A stretch of 64,000 nt of DNA. Origin: DAOUJI01 sp965219565. GTDB lineage: Bacteria; Chloroflexota; Dehalococcoidia; Lucifugimonadales; JAGWBF01. Below the pieces are notes generated by a model that was given only the letters and a program-made list of their open reading frames with translations, had not been told where the DNA came from and did not search any database. Positions 1-7,715 of the stretch are shown here, in pieces. Numbering within the stretch: the stretch's first letter is position 1; every line of letters begins with the position of its first letter. The position numbers were made by a program, and so were the translations under genes. Location of the stretch: contig OZ244780.1 in the NCBI GenBank assembly GCA_965219565.1, forward strand, positions 2,294,001-2,358,000, written 5' to 3'.

Positions 1-45
1 GTTGGCGTTCCGGCAGAGGTCAACGTGTCTTGTTGCTGGCCGGCC

Positions 46-2097
46 TTACGGAGCCGGGTAAGGCGGGTTGTTCGGGTCGTAGAGCGGAGCGTCAGGGTCG
101 AACCAGATGTGCTCCAACTCAGCGAGCATGTCTATAGGCCGGAGGTATTCCCCCCACTGGTTGGGCCATAGACCCTGGTTCTGTAGCTTGACACTGGTCA
201 CTCCAAAGCTGGGGCCCCAACCCACCTGGAACCACTGGCTGCCACCCTCCCTGAGAATGTTGTCGGCCTCTTGCAGCAGTGCAGTCCTCTTCACGGGGTC
301 GAGTTCCTTCTTCTGCCTTTCAAAAAGGTCTACTATTCTGGGGTCTTCGTAACCTAGAGGGTTCTCAGAACCTCCCGGCAGGTATATCGGTGAGAAGACT
401 CCGTCCGGGTCGTCGCTCAACGTGGCGATAATCCGGTAGCTCAGCTGGAATTCTCCGGACGCCTGCCGAGTTATCCCTGCCACGCTCTCGACTTCCTCGA
501 TGCCCACGTTCACCCAGTCGGCAATGGCCTCAAATTGCTCCTTGAGGAACACAGCCGCAGTCGGGTACACACTGACGGTCCTGACCATGATGTCGAATTC
601 CAGAGGCTTGTTGGGGCCGTAGCCTGACGATTCCAACAGGGCCTTGGCCGCGTCCAAGTCCTCCTGGACTTTCGAGCCGTCTGCGTTCACCCTGTAGCCT
701 TCCCACTCCGCCACCTCGGCTGCGCTATGAGCGACGCCTGGCCCAAAGTAGGAGCCTGGCCACATTACTCCGTCGTAGACTCCGTCTTTGAACTCTTGGC
801 GGTTGATGGCCAAGTTAACCGCCTTCCTCACGTTGACATCGTCAAAGGGAGGATTGATGTGGTTTACGAAGGCCGCTATGGGGCCGGTTAGGGCCTCGCT
901 GGGCCTGAGCCTGCCGCCGGACTGCTCTACGGCGGCTGCACGGGTGGCGGGAGTCACGCCGCCGGGTGAACCGGTCGAGCTAAGAGTCTGACCGGTAAGC
1001 ATGGACGCCACCTGGTTGCTCCGGCCTCTCACTACCAAGATGTCGATTTTGTTCAAGAAGGGAAGTCCGGACTTCCAGTAGTTGTCGTTCTTCTCAAAGG
1101 TCCAGCTTTCACCGACAACGGCTTCAGTCAGCCTGAAGGCTCCGGAACCCATCACATTCTCAGGCAGGTCGACGTCGAGACCCGAAGTGGTGTGGGCCTC
1201 ACTGACCATAGTCATGTAGTCCAGAGCCAGGAACTTCAAAAAAGCCCCGGCAGGGAAGGACATGGTCACGTCTATGGTGGTCGGGTCTATGACCTGAGAG
1301 CTTGCGTAGTACGCTTTTATGGCACCCGCCCTTGGGCGAGGTTCGCCCGGTTCCACCATGCGGTCGAGGCTGTACTTTATGTCTGAAGCCGAAACAGGCG
1401 CCCCGTTCTGCCAAGTAGCCGCCGGGTTGATGTTGAACGTGTACTTCAACCCGTCGTCGGACAACTTCCAGTCGGTGCACAAGTCACAGAGGACTTCCTG
1501 CGGGTTCTTGAAGTTGTAGTGAACCAATCCGTTGAAGGCGGCCCTGGCGCCACGGGTCGAGTCCAGCGCCGGAGCCACGTGCAAGTCAAAGTGGGACGCG
1601 TAGGCGTAGTTGTAGAGCGGAATGCTGCCGCCGTACTCACCCATGATCATCATCATGGCGTCCGGATCTGGTGTCGCCGTTGGAGGTATCTGGGCCACAG
1701 CCTCGGACACGGCTTTCTGCACGCCCGCGTCAACGGCGGACTTGATGGCCGCTTCCATCTGCTCGACGGTCAGACCTTCCGGTATCTCGGATATGGCTTG
1801 TGCCACGATCGCTTGCACGTCTGCCGCGGACAGCCCCTCGGGGATGCCGGCAATGGCCGACCCAACTATGCGCTGCACATCCTCAGAAGACAGTCCCTCA
1901 GGGATGTCTATGCCCATAATCCCTTGGTCCACGATGCCCCGTATCTCTTGAGTCAGAGCGCCGAAGTCGACCGGCGTGGGGGTTGGCTGCGCCGTTGGAG
2001 TGGCTTCGGCGCCGCCGCATGCGACTGCCGCCGCCAGGACCAACAGCAAGGGCACAGCTAGCATCCACCTTGACTTGAGAAGCCTTAGGACGGCCAT
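46..2097 (-). CDS. ABC transporter substrate-binding lipoprotein (SBP_bac_5 family), copy 1
   Basis: This is a 683-residue extracytoplasmic solute-binding protein of the peptide/nickel/opine family. The N-terminus has a basic stretch, a hydrophobic core and a lipobox ending LAAAVAC (Cys27), so it should be lipid-anchored outside the membrane. A Thr/Pro linker follows, then three copies of a roughly 20-residue unit starting IPEGL (residues 65-125), then a second Thr/Pro linker and the binding domain from about residue 150. The start codon is preceded by GGAGG at good spacing. The product is closely similar along the binding domain to the next gene upstream (2323-4110), which lacks the repeats. 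No permease or ATPase gene is in the window, so the ligand is unknown; a peptide or other small organic solute is the family expectation. Confidence 0.9.
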   Translation of the reverse strand: MAVLRLLKSRWMLAVPLLLVLAAAVACGGAEATPTAQPTPTPVDFGALTQEIRGIVDQGIMGIDIPEGLSSEDVQRIVGSAIAGIPEGLSAADVQAIVAQAISEIPEGLTVEQMEAAIKSAVDAGVQKAVSEAVAQIPPTATPDPDAMMMIMGEYGGSIPLYNYAYASHFDLHVAPALDSTRGARAAFNGLVHYNFKNPQEVLCDLCTDWKLSDDGLKYTFNINPAATWQNGAPVSASDIKYSLDRMVEPGEPRPRAGAIKAYYASSQVIDPTTIDVTMSFPAGAFLKFLALDYMTMVSEAHTTSGLDVDLPENVMGSGAFRLTEAVVGESWTFEKNDNYWKSGLPFLNKIDILVVRGRSNQVASMLTGQTLSSTGSPGGVTPATRAAAVEQSGGRLRPSEALTGPIAAFVNHINPPFDDVNVRKAVNLAINRQEFKDGVYDGVMWPGSYFGPGVAHSAAEVAEWEGYRVNADGSKVQEDLDAAKALLESSGYGPNKPLEFDIMVRTVSVYPTAAVFLKEQFEAIADWVNVGIEEVESVAGITRQASGEFQLSYRIIATLSDDPDGVFSPIYLPGGSENPLGYEDPRIVDLFERQKKELDPVKRTALLQEADNILREGGSQWFQVGWGPSFGVTSVKLQNQGLWPNQWGEYLRPIDMLAELEHIWFDPDAPLYDPNNPPYPAP

Positions 2098-2128
2098 ACA
2101 AGGAACCTCCGACCGTAGATTTCGCCGA

Positions 2129-2157
2129 ATTTAACAGACATCATTCAAGGATGTCAA
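2129..2157 (-). promoter_or_regulatory. Sigma70-type promoter of substrate-binding protein copy 1
   Basis: Read on the minus strand, TTGACA (2152-2157) is followed after 17 bases by TTAAAT (2129-2134), about 30 bases before the start codon of the lipoprotein gene. The same two boxes with the same spacing precede the paralogous gene at 4142-4170, which supports a real promoter. Confidence 0.7.
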
Positions 2158-2265
2158 TAGGAACGCATTGGGTTAGGTTTCGGCATTCACCACAGATTTA
2201 CGATTCCCGTCTATGATTTGGCCTAGAACTAATCATAATAGGCGTCCGCCAAGTTGCAAATAGCA

Positions 2266-2300
2266 TTGGCCGCTGCCGGAATCGTTGCGGCAGCGGCCAA
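2266..2300 (-). terminator. Hairpin terminator after substrate-binding protein copy 2
   Basis: A perfect 13-bp inverted repeat (TTGGCCGCTGCCG and its complement) encloses a 9-base loop, 22 bases downstream of the stop codon of the 2323-4110 gene. The T-run after it is weak, so it may be a terminator or an mRNA-stabilising stem. It separates the two duplicated genes. Confidence 0.6.
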
Positions 2301-2322
2301 CTAATTCTACAGTGGACCGGCT

Positions 2323-4110
2323 TTACGGCGCGGGGTACGGCGGGTTGTTGGGGTCGTAGGTGGGAGCGTCAGGATCGAGCCAGACGTGCTCCAACCCGGC
2401 AAGCATGTCTATGGGCCGGAGGTATTCCCCGTACTGGTTGGGCCATAGACCCAAGTTCTGCAGCTTGACGCTAGCCACTCCAAAGCTGGGTCCCCAACCC
2501 ACCTGGAACCACTGGCTTTCACCTTGCCTGAGGATGTCGTCGGCTTCCCTCAGAAGATCCAGCCGCGTCGCGGGGTCGAGCTCCCTCTTCTGCCGCTCGA
2601 AGATGTCCACGACCCTTGGGTCCTCGTAACCAAGAGGGTTCTCAGAGCCGCCGGGCAAGTATATGGGCAGGAAGACCCCGTCTGGGTCGTCGGTCAGGGT
2701 GGCGATGATCCTGTAGCTCATCTGGAATTCACCGGACGCCTGACGCGTGATGCCTGCGACGCTTTCAACTTCTTCGATGTCCACTTCCACCCAGGGAGCT
2801 ATCGCCTCGAACTGCTCTTCCAGGAAGACCGCAGCGGTTGGGTATATGCTGACGGTCCTCACCATGATGTCGAACTGGAGCGGGTTGTCGGGACCGTAGC
2901 CTGATGACTCGAGCAAGGCCCTTGCCGTGTCCAGGTCTTCCTGTACTTTGGAGCCGTCGGCGTTCACTCTGTACCCTTCCCACTGGGAAATTTCGGCCTC
3001 CCCGTTGGCGACGCCAGGTCCGAAATAGGAGCCGGGCCACATGACCCCTTGGTAGACGCCGTCCTTAAACTCCTGCCTGTTGATTGCCAGGTTGACGGCC
3101 TTTCTGACGTTGACGTCATCGAAAGGAGGATTCAAATGGTTTACGAAGGCCGCTATCGGGCCAGTCAGCGCCTCGCTGGGTCTCAACTTCCCACCGGACT
3201 GCTCTATCGCGGAGGGTCGGGTGGACGAATCTACCGAGCTGGGAGCGCCGATAGAGCTAAGGGTCTGGCCAGTAAGCAAGGAGGCCAACTGGTTGCTCCT
3301 GCCCTGGATCACAAGAACGTCCGCTCTATCCAGGAACGGCAGTCCTGGCTTCCAATAGTTTTCGTTCTTCTCAAAGGACCATTTCTCTCCGTTGATCACG
3401 TCCACAAGCCGGAATGCTCCTGAACCCATCACGTTTTCAGGCAGGTCCACGTCGACCCCCGATGTGGTGTGGGCCTCGCTGACAATCACCATGTAGTCCA
3501 AGGCCAGGAACTTCAAGAATGCGGCGGCGGGGAACGAAGTAGTCACTTCCAAGGTCCCGTCGTCTACGACCCGTGAACTCTCGTAATACGCTCTAATGGC
3601 GCCCGACCTGGGTCTGACTTCTCCTTCTGCCACCATCCGGTCCAGGCTGTACTTCACGTCGCCGGCAGTAACCTTGTCCCCGTTCTGCCACGTTGCGTCG
3701 GGATTCATGTCGAACGTATAAGTCAGTCCATCATCCGACAACGCCCATTCAGCGCACAGGTCACAAAGGACTTCTCGGGCGTCCTCAAAGTTGTAATGCA
3801 CCAACCCATTGAAGGCGGACCTTGCTCCGCGAGTGGAGTGAAGAGACGGCCCCAAGTGCAAATCGAAGTGTGAAGCATAGGCCGAGTTGTAGAGCGCGAC
3901 CGAGCCTCCGTACTCACCTTCGATCATAACCGCTGGAGTCATTGGTTCGGGGGTCGACGTAGCGGCCGGTGAAGTCGCCGTGGGTTGCGGCGTGGATGTT
4001 GGCGCTGACGTTGGGGTCGCTTCGTCTCCGCAGGCGACCGCCGCGGCCAGGACCAACAGAAGAGGCAAAGTAAGCATCCACCTTGACTTGAGGAGCCTCA
4101 GAATGGTCAT
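2323..4110 (-). CDS. ABC transporter substrate-binding lipoprotein (SBP_bac_5 family), copy 2
   Basis: This is a second solute-binding lipoprotein of about 595 residues, paralogous to the gene at 46-2097. I start it at the ATG at 4110 because GGGAGG sits seven bases upstream and the protein then begins MTILRLLKSRWML, like its paralog; an in-frame start seven codons earlier lacks that signal. A signal peptide ends in a lipobox (LAAAVAC), followed by a Ser/Thr/Pro linker of about 45 residues. The binding domain starts near residue 65 with EGEYGGSVALYN. It lacks the IPEGL repeat stalk of copy 1. Its ligand cannot be told from sequence, and transport partners must be encoded elsewhere. Confidence 0.9.
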   Translation of the reverse strand: MTILRLLKSRWMLTLPLLLVLAAAVACGDEATPTSAPTSTPQPTATSPAATSTPEPMTPAVMIEGEYGGSVALYNSAYASHFDLHLGPSLHSTRGARSAFNGLVHYNFEDAREVLCDLCAEWALSDDGLTYTFDMNPDATWQNGDKVTAGDVKYSLDRMVAEGEVRPRSGAIRAYYESSRVVDDGTLEVTTSFPAAAFLKFLALDYMVIVSEAHTTSGVDVDLPENVMGSGAFRLVDVINGEKWSFEKNENYWKPGLPFLDRADVLVIQGRSNQLASLLTGQTLSSIGAPSSVDSSTRPSAIEQSGGKLRPSEALTGPIAAFVNHLNPPFDDVNVRKAVNLAINRQEFKDGVYQGVMWPGSYFGPGVANGEAEISQWEGYRVNADGSKVQEDLDTARALLESSGYGPDNPLQFDIMVRTVSIYPTAAVFLEEQFEAIAPWVEVDIEEVESVAGITRQASGEFQMSYRIIATLTDDPDGVFLPIYLPGGSENPLGYEDPRVVDIFERQKRELDPATRLDLLREADDILRQGESQWFQVGWGPSFGVASVKLQNLGLWPNQYGEYLRPIDMLAGLEHVWLDPDAPTYDPNNPPYPAP

Positions 4111-4141
4111 GCGAACGCCTCCCGACCGCAAATTTTGGGTA

Positions 4142-4170
4142 ATTTAACGACTAAACCGAACATATGTCAA
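4142..4170 (-). promoter_or_regulatory. Sigma70-type promoter of substrate-binding protein copy 2
   Basis: On the minus strand TTGACA (4165-4170), a 17-base spacer and TTAAAT (4142-4147) lie about 32 bases before the ATG at 4110. The flanking sequence (for example TATTGACAT and GCGTTCC just upstream) matches that before copy 1, so the promoter was duplicated with the gene. Confidence 0.7.
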
Positions 4171-4268
4171 TAGGAACGCGCTCGGTCAGGTTTCGCCAAC
4201 CGGAGCGCCTTTACGGTTTCCATCTATAACCTGAGCGTTATTGTTTCGGCTGCGAACATCCCCAACTG

Positions 4269-5456
4269 CTACTCGTAGGGTTGGAGCTTGATTTCGTGCA
4301 AAGCAGGAATCACTTCCTTGCCCAGCAGCTCGATGGAGCGCATCACGTCCTCGTGGGGCATGTCGCCCTCGTTCCCGTATATGTGCAGGTAGCCGGGGTT
4401 GAGGCGCGAGATAACCTCCGTCAGCTTCGAAACCACCGTATCGGGGCTTCCCACGATGATGTTGTTGAGCCCCCTCAATTGGTCGTAGTTGAGTTTCTGA
4501 CCGACGAAACCTCCCGCCGTAGGACGCTGTGCCTTTACCTTCAGCGCTCCCCTGGACTGGTAGCCGGGCGGGTCCACGTGCTCCCTGGGCCCGCGCTGGC
4601 GATGGTTCTCGGTCCAAAGGAACCGCCGGCCCATCTCGATGGCCTTTTCGTCGGTGTCGGCGCAGAACACCTTGAGGAGGTATCCAAAGTGCTCAGGGCC
4701 GGGTTTGTACCCGGCTTCGAGCGCCGTCTCTATGTATATGTCCTTGAGCCATTGGGTGATTTCCAGGAGAGCGCCCAGGTTCATGTAGGGATGGCCGTGG
4801 CTGGCAGCCCACACTACGCTCTCAGGGCTGCCCGTCCCGGGGAACCAGATGTCCGGGCGAGGTTCCTGCATTGGCAGGACCCAGGGGTTGACCACTCTGT
4901 ACTGGTAGTGCTTGCCCTCGAACCGGAAGGGGCCGGGCTCCGTCCAGCACTTGATGATGAGGTCGTGGGCCTCCTCGAACCGCTCTCTGTTCTCTGAAGG
5001 GTCTATGCCACCCTGAAGGCTTTCCACAGCGCCGCCCCGCACAAACCCGGAGATAATCCTGCCGCCGGAGTAGCAGTCCAGCATGGCAATTTCTTCAGCC
5101 ATCCTGACGGGGTCGTTGATCGCGATCACGTTGCCCAGGATGGCGATTTTCACCTTCCTGGTCAGCTTGGATATGACTGCCGCATCCAGGTTTACCGCAG
5201 GTTTCATGCACCAGTAGGCCGAGTGATGCTCGTTGCTCATTATGCCGTCGAAGTCCACCTCGTCGGCGTATGCGTACTGGTCATGGTACTGGGAATAGAG
5301 CACGTGGGCCTTTTCCCGGTCGAAGTGGCTGTTGGGGAATCCCAGCCGGCCTGAAGGGTACTTCTCCAGGTCGTTGTCTGTGATGTAGCCGTTGGGCTGC
5401 TCCGAGAACCAGTAGACTTCCACCTTGTCCTTGGGCCTTGCAAGCTGCTCTACCAT
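4269..5456 (-). CDS. LLM class flavin-dependent oxidoreductase (luciferase-like), copy 1
   Basis: This is a 395-residue luciferase-like monooxygenase of the bacterial LLM superfamily, whose members use reduced FMN or F420. Typical motifs are EVYWFSEQPNG near the N-terminus, SNEHHSAYWCMKP near residue 90 and SPESVVWAASHGHPY in the middle. The ATG at 5456 is chosen because GGGAGG lies six bases upstream; an in-frame TTG two codons earlier would overlap that site. It is closely similar throughout to the protein at 19650-20819. It is the last gene of a run with the SnoaL-like and PEP-mutase-family genes, which suggests a shared catabolic role. The substrate cannot be named. Confidence 0.88.
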   Translation of the reverse strand: MVEQLARPKDKVEVYWFSEQPNGYITDNDLEKYPSGRLGFPNSHFDREKAHVLYSQYHDQYAYADEVDFDGIMSNEHHSAYWCMKPAVNLDAAVISKLTRKVKIAILGNVIAINDPVRMAEEIAMLDCYSGGRIISGFVRGGAVESLQGGIDPSENRERFEEAHDLIIKCWTEPGPFRFEGKHYQYRVVNPWVLPMQEPRPDIWFPGTGSPESVVWAASHGHPYMNLGALLEITQWLKDIYIETALEAGYKPGPEHFGYLLKVFCADTDEKAIEMGRRFLWTENHRQRGPREHVDPPGYQSRGALKVKAQRPTAGGFVGQKLNYDQLRGLNNIIVGSPDTVVSKLTEVISRLNPGYLHIYGNEGDMPHEDVMRSIELLGKEVIPALHEIKLQPYE

Positions 5457-5487
5457 AGCCAACCTCCCGCCAGTCTATTGTCCGCAG

Positions 5488-5991
5488 TTATTGGACTATC
5501 TGTCTTCCTTTTATCAGGGCCCGGGATTGGTCCGAATCGAACTGGAGGGGTACAGTGGGATCAATGCGGTAGGCACGGGTCCAGTCGGAGTGGAGCACCC
5601 TGTGCTTCACGCGCCATACTTCGCCCTCCCGGACCATAGTGTCGCGGTATCTGAGGCCGTGGGTGGACTGGTGGGGAACGCCGTCAATAGTATAGGTCAA
5701 ATAGTCCACGGCATAGGTCTCCACCTCGGCAGTGTCACCGTCGAGCTTGACTTCCTGGTCGCCCCTCAAATGCGTGGAGGCGCCGAAGCAACGAACGATC
5801 GTCCCGAGGACTTCTTTGATGCGGTCACGTCCAATAGCCTCGAAAGTGCCGTATCTGGCGTAGGCGTCCTCCGTAAAGCAGTCTCCTATCAACTCCGCGT
5901 CTTTTCTGTCTATGCCCCGGTAATACCGGGCCATCAAGTCCCGTATCCCCTGCCGGTCCAGCATCTCTGAAATCGCCTTGTCCATCGTCAT
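5488..5991 (-). CDS. SnoaL/NTF2-like family protein
   Basis: This 167-residue protein looks like a SnoaL-like (NTF2 fold) domain. It begins with a helix carrying MLDRQGIRDLMARYYRGIDR, followed by DAELIGDCFTEDA, the usual N-terminal pattern of this fold. A later strand region has VHGLRYRDTMVREGEVWRV-like character with alternating hydrophobic residues. AGGAGG precedes the ATG. The gene starts nine bases after the stop of the PEP-mutase-family gene and is 31 bases from the following LLM gene, so the three are probably one transcript. The family includes polyketide cyclases, dehydratases and dehydrogenase subunits; which activity applies here is unknown. Confidence 0.75.
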   Translation of the reverse strand: MTMDKAISEMLDRQGIRDLMARYYRGIDRKDAELIGDCFTEDAYARYGTFEAIGRDRIKEVLGTIVRCFGASTHLRGDQEVKLDGDTAEVETYAVDYLTYTIDGVPHQSTHGLRYRDTMVREGEVWRVKHRVLHSDWTRAYRIDPTVPLQFDSDQSRALIKGRQIVQ

Positions 5992-6000
5992 AGCCGCCTC

Positions 6001-6858
6001 CTAGTTGAGAAAGTCTTTGGTCCACGTGGAGTATTCAGGCTGCTTCATCGATACGTCCAGCAGCTCTCCGGAGGCCACGTTGCCCTGTATGTCGGCCGGA
6101 GCCCCTCCTTCTGCCAGGTGCTTGAGGGTGTCGTAGACCGCCTTGGCAGCGGCATAGAAGGGCAGGTGGCCCTGCAGGGCAATTCTCACCCGCTTTTTCG
6201 CAAGCTCCTCTTTGCCCCCAAGGGACGCCGGGGCTGACCCCAGGAGCAGGGGCAGCTTGGTGGCGCTTAGGATGGCGTCCATCTCCTCGCCACTGCTGAG
6301 ACCGGCGACGAATATCCCGTCGATGCCCGTGGCCTCATAAGCCTTAGCCCTCTCGGCCAACTCTTCCGGCCCTGAGCAGGCCCGCGAGTTGGTGCGTCCC
6401 ACTATTACTAGAGTGGAGTCTTGCCTGGCGGACAACGCAGCCTTCAGCTTGCCGACCATCTCCTCCTGGGAGATCAGCTCCTCGCCGCTACGGAAGCCCC
6501 TGGGAAGCACCGTGTCCTCTATGGTCAGGCAGGAAACTCCAGAGGCCTCCATCTCTTCCACCGTGCGCATGACGTTCAGCGCGTTGCCGTAGCCGTGGTC
6601 GGCGTCGACCATGAGGCTAATGTCGCAGGAGCGTGTCACTCGGCGGGCCTGCTGCGCAAACTCGGTCAAGGTTAGGACGATAAGGTCAGGCGCCCCAAGC
6701 ACAGTGCCGGAGGCTATGGACCCCGACAACATCCCCACCTCGAACCCCAGGGACTCGGCCATTCGGGCTGACATGGCATCAAACACTGACGCGGGGTGGA
6801 CGCACTGGTCACCTTCCAGGATGTTTCGGTAGCGCTGGCGGCGTTCTGAGAGCAGCAT
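6001..6858 (-). CDS. Isocitrate lyase/PEP mutase family protein (oxaloacetate decarboxylase-like)
   Basis: This is a TIM-barrel enzyme of about 285 residues in the isocitrate lyase/phosphoenolpyruvate mutase superfamily. The metal-binding stretch is VDADHGYGNALNV near residue 86, followed by TIEDTVLPRG, both hallmarks of the family. The KKCGH loop of true isocitrate lyases is not present, so a lyase or decarboxylase acting on oxaloacetate or a related 2-oxo acid is more likely; this is inference. The ATG at 6858 is used because AAGGAG lies at correct spacing, and an in-frame TTG one codon earlier is too close to it. It is the first gene of a three-gene run with the SnoaL-like and LLM genes. 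Confidence 0.82.
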   Translation of the reverse strand: MLLSERRQRYRNILEGDQCVHPASVFDAMSARMAESLGFEVGMLSGSIASGTVLGAPDLIVLTLTEFAQQARRVTRSCDISLMVDADHGYGNALNVMRTVEEMEASGVSCLTIEDTVLPRGFRSGEELISQEEMVGKLKAALSARQDSTLVIVGRTNSRACSGPEELAERAKAYEATGIDGIFVAGLSSGEEMDAILSATKLPLLLGSAPASLGGKEELAKKRVRIALQGHLPFYAAAKAVYDTLKHLAEGGAPADIQGNVASGELLDVSMKQPEYSTWTKDFLN

Positions 6859-6914
6859 CAAGCTCCTTTCAAATATAGGGCGTTCCGGTGGGAACCTGAG
6901 TGAATTCTTAATGA

Positions 6915-6920
6915 ATTATA
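6915..6920 (-). promoter_or_regulatory. Candidate -10 box for the PEP-mutase/SnoaL/LLM operon
   Basis: Minus-strand TATAAT, an exact consensus -10, lies 57 bases before the ATG at 6858 in the AT-rich gap upstream of the operon. I see no good -35 at 16-18 bases, so this is tentative. Confidence 0.35.
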
Positions 6921-6941
6921 CACATTCCTACACCTATGGGA

Positions 6942-7142
6942 TTACTCCGGGTCAGAACTGGCGGTCTGGTTCTCTGGTTCCGTGAACTTAGTCAGGTCCC
7001 CACATTCCTTCTTTGGGCGTTCCCGAACACAGAGGCTGGATATCCTGTCCAGCGGGACATCCAGTGGGTCAGTCGGTTCCAGAGAGTCTCGACCGCACGT
7101 CTTTTCCCACTTAGTGCCATTGTCGTCCCCTTGTGCGGACAC
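6942..7142 (-). CDS. Possible small hydrophilic protein in the HNH-helicase island
   Basis: This possible 66-residue protein begins with GTG 12 bases after the stop codon of the 7155-7715 gene and reads on the same strand. It is strongly hydrophilic, has three cysteines (TCGRD, LCVRE, ECGDL) and no recognisable domain. There is no convincing ribosome-binding site, so expression is uncertain; it is listed because its position continues the two-gene unit. Apart from it, the 6859-7154 stretch holds only the candidate promoter box of the divergent-side operon. Confidence 0.35.
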   Translation of the reverse strand: MSAQGDDNGTKWEKTCGRDSLEPTDPLDVPLDRISSLCVRERPKKECGDLTKFTEPENQTASSDPE

Positions 7143-7154
7143 TGAGGTTGCTTT

Positions 7155-7715
7155 TCAGGAGCCGTCGTCTATGACCTGTCTCAAGACCGAAATCAACTCC
7201 TGGCACCCGTCTACACCGTAGACCTTCAGAAGGGAATTGGCCAACCTTCCCTTGTTAGTAGATGCCGTGATAGTCTTGGGCCGATTGTATATGCCAGCCT
7301 CCCGCGCTGCCGCTGCGACGCTCTTGAACTCCCCACGTTCCATCCGTTGCGCAATCTCTGGGTGGTCTCGCTTGATACGAGCGGTGATATAGTAGCTTCC
7401 ACGTTTCCCCGACGGTTCCGACTGGATAGCCAGAAGAGCAGTCTTGGCTCGGGCCTTCGCCTCATCCCCAACGTTCAACTTTTCCTTCATGATCTCAACG
7501 GAACCGTATGGAGCTTCGTAAGGTATTTTTTCCCAAATACGGTATTCCTCTGCCGTGGCCCATACCTCACCGTATCGGGCCACGTTTGAGTCAATAGACC
7601 TCCACATGTTTTGCAACAAGCTTACGGTCTGCCAACACCATGCGGGAGACCCAGGATCCTTCAGTTCCAAGGGACCTACGTTGGCCATATCTTGCTCTGT
7701 CAAGTCCGACGCCAT
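7155..7715 (-). CDS. Uncharacterised protein with phage-like DNA-binding motif, partner of HNH-helicase
   Basis: This 186-residue protein has no function I can name. Its centre, YITARIKRDHPEIAQRMERG followed by FKSVAAAAREAGI (about residues 107-140), resembles a short helical motif often seen in phage and plasmid DNA-binding proteins (an RDRPDLAxRVxxGE...AAxxAG pattern); this resemblance is from memory. The N-terminal part has aromatic residues and an acidic helix. Its ATG immediately follows the TAA of the helicase gene (TAAATG), with a purine-rich GGAGG/GGGAG stretch inside the end of the helicase gene, so the two are translationally coupled. A role with the helicase, for example as regulator or specificity subunit, is inference. 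Confidence 0.75.
   Translation of the reverse strand: MASDLTEQDMANVGPLELKDPGSPAWCWQTVSLLQNMWRSIDSNVARYGEVWATAEEYRIWEKIPYEAPYGSVEIMKEKLNVGDEAKARAKTALLAIQSEPSGKRGSYYITARIKRDHPEIAQRMERGEFKSVAAAAREAGIYNRPKTITASTNKGRLANSLLKVYGVDGCQELISVLRQVIDDGS

Noticed and set aside
5425..5970. Long plus-strand reading frame opposite the SnoaL-like gene
   Set aside because: It mirrors the minus-strand gene, has no ribosome-binding site and no recognisable domain, while the minus frame has both.
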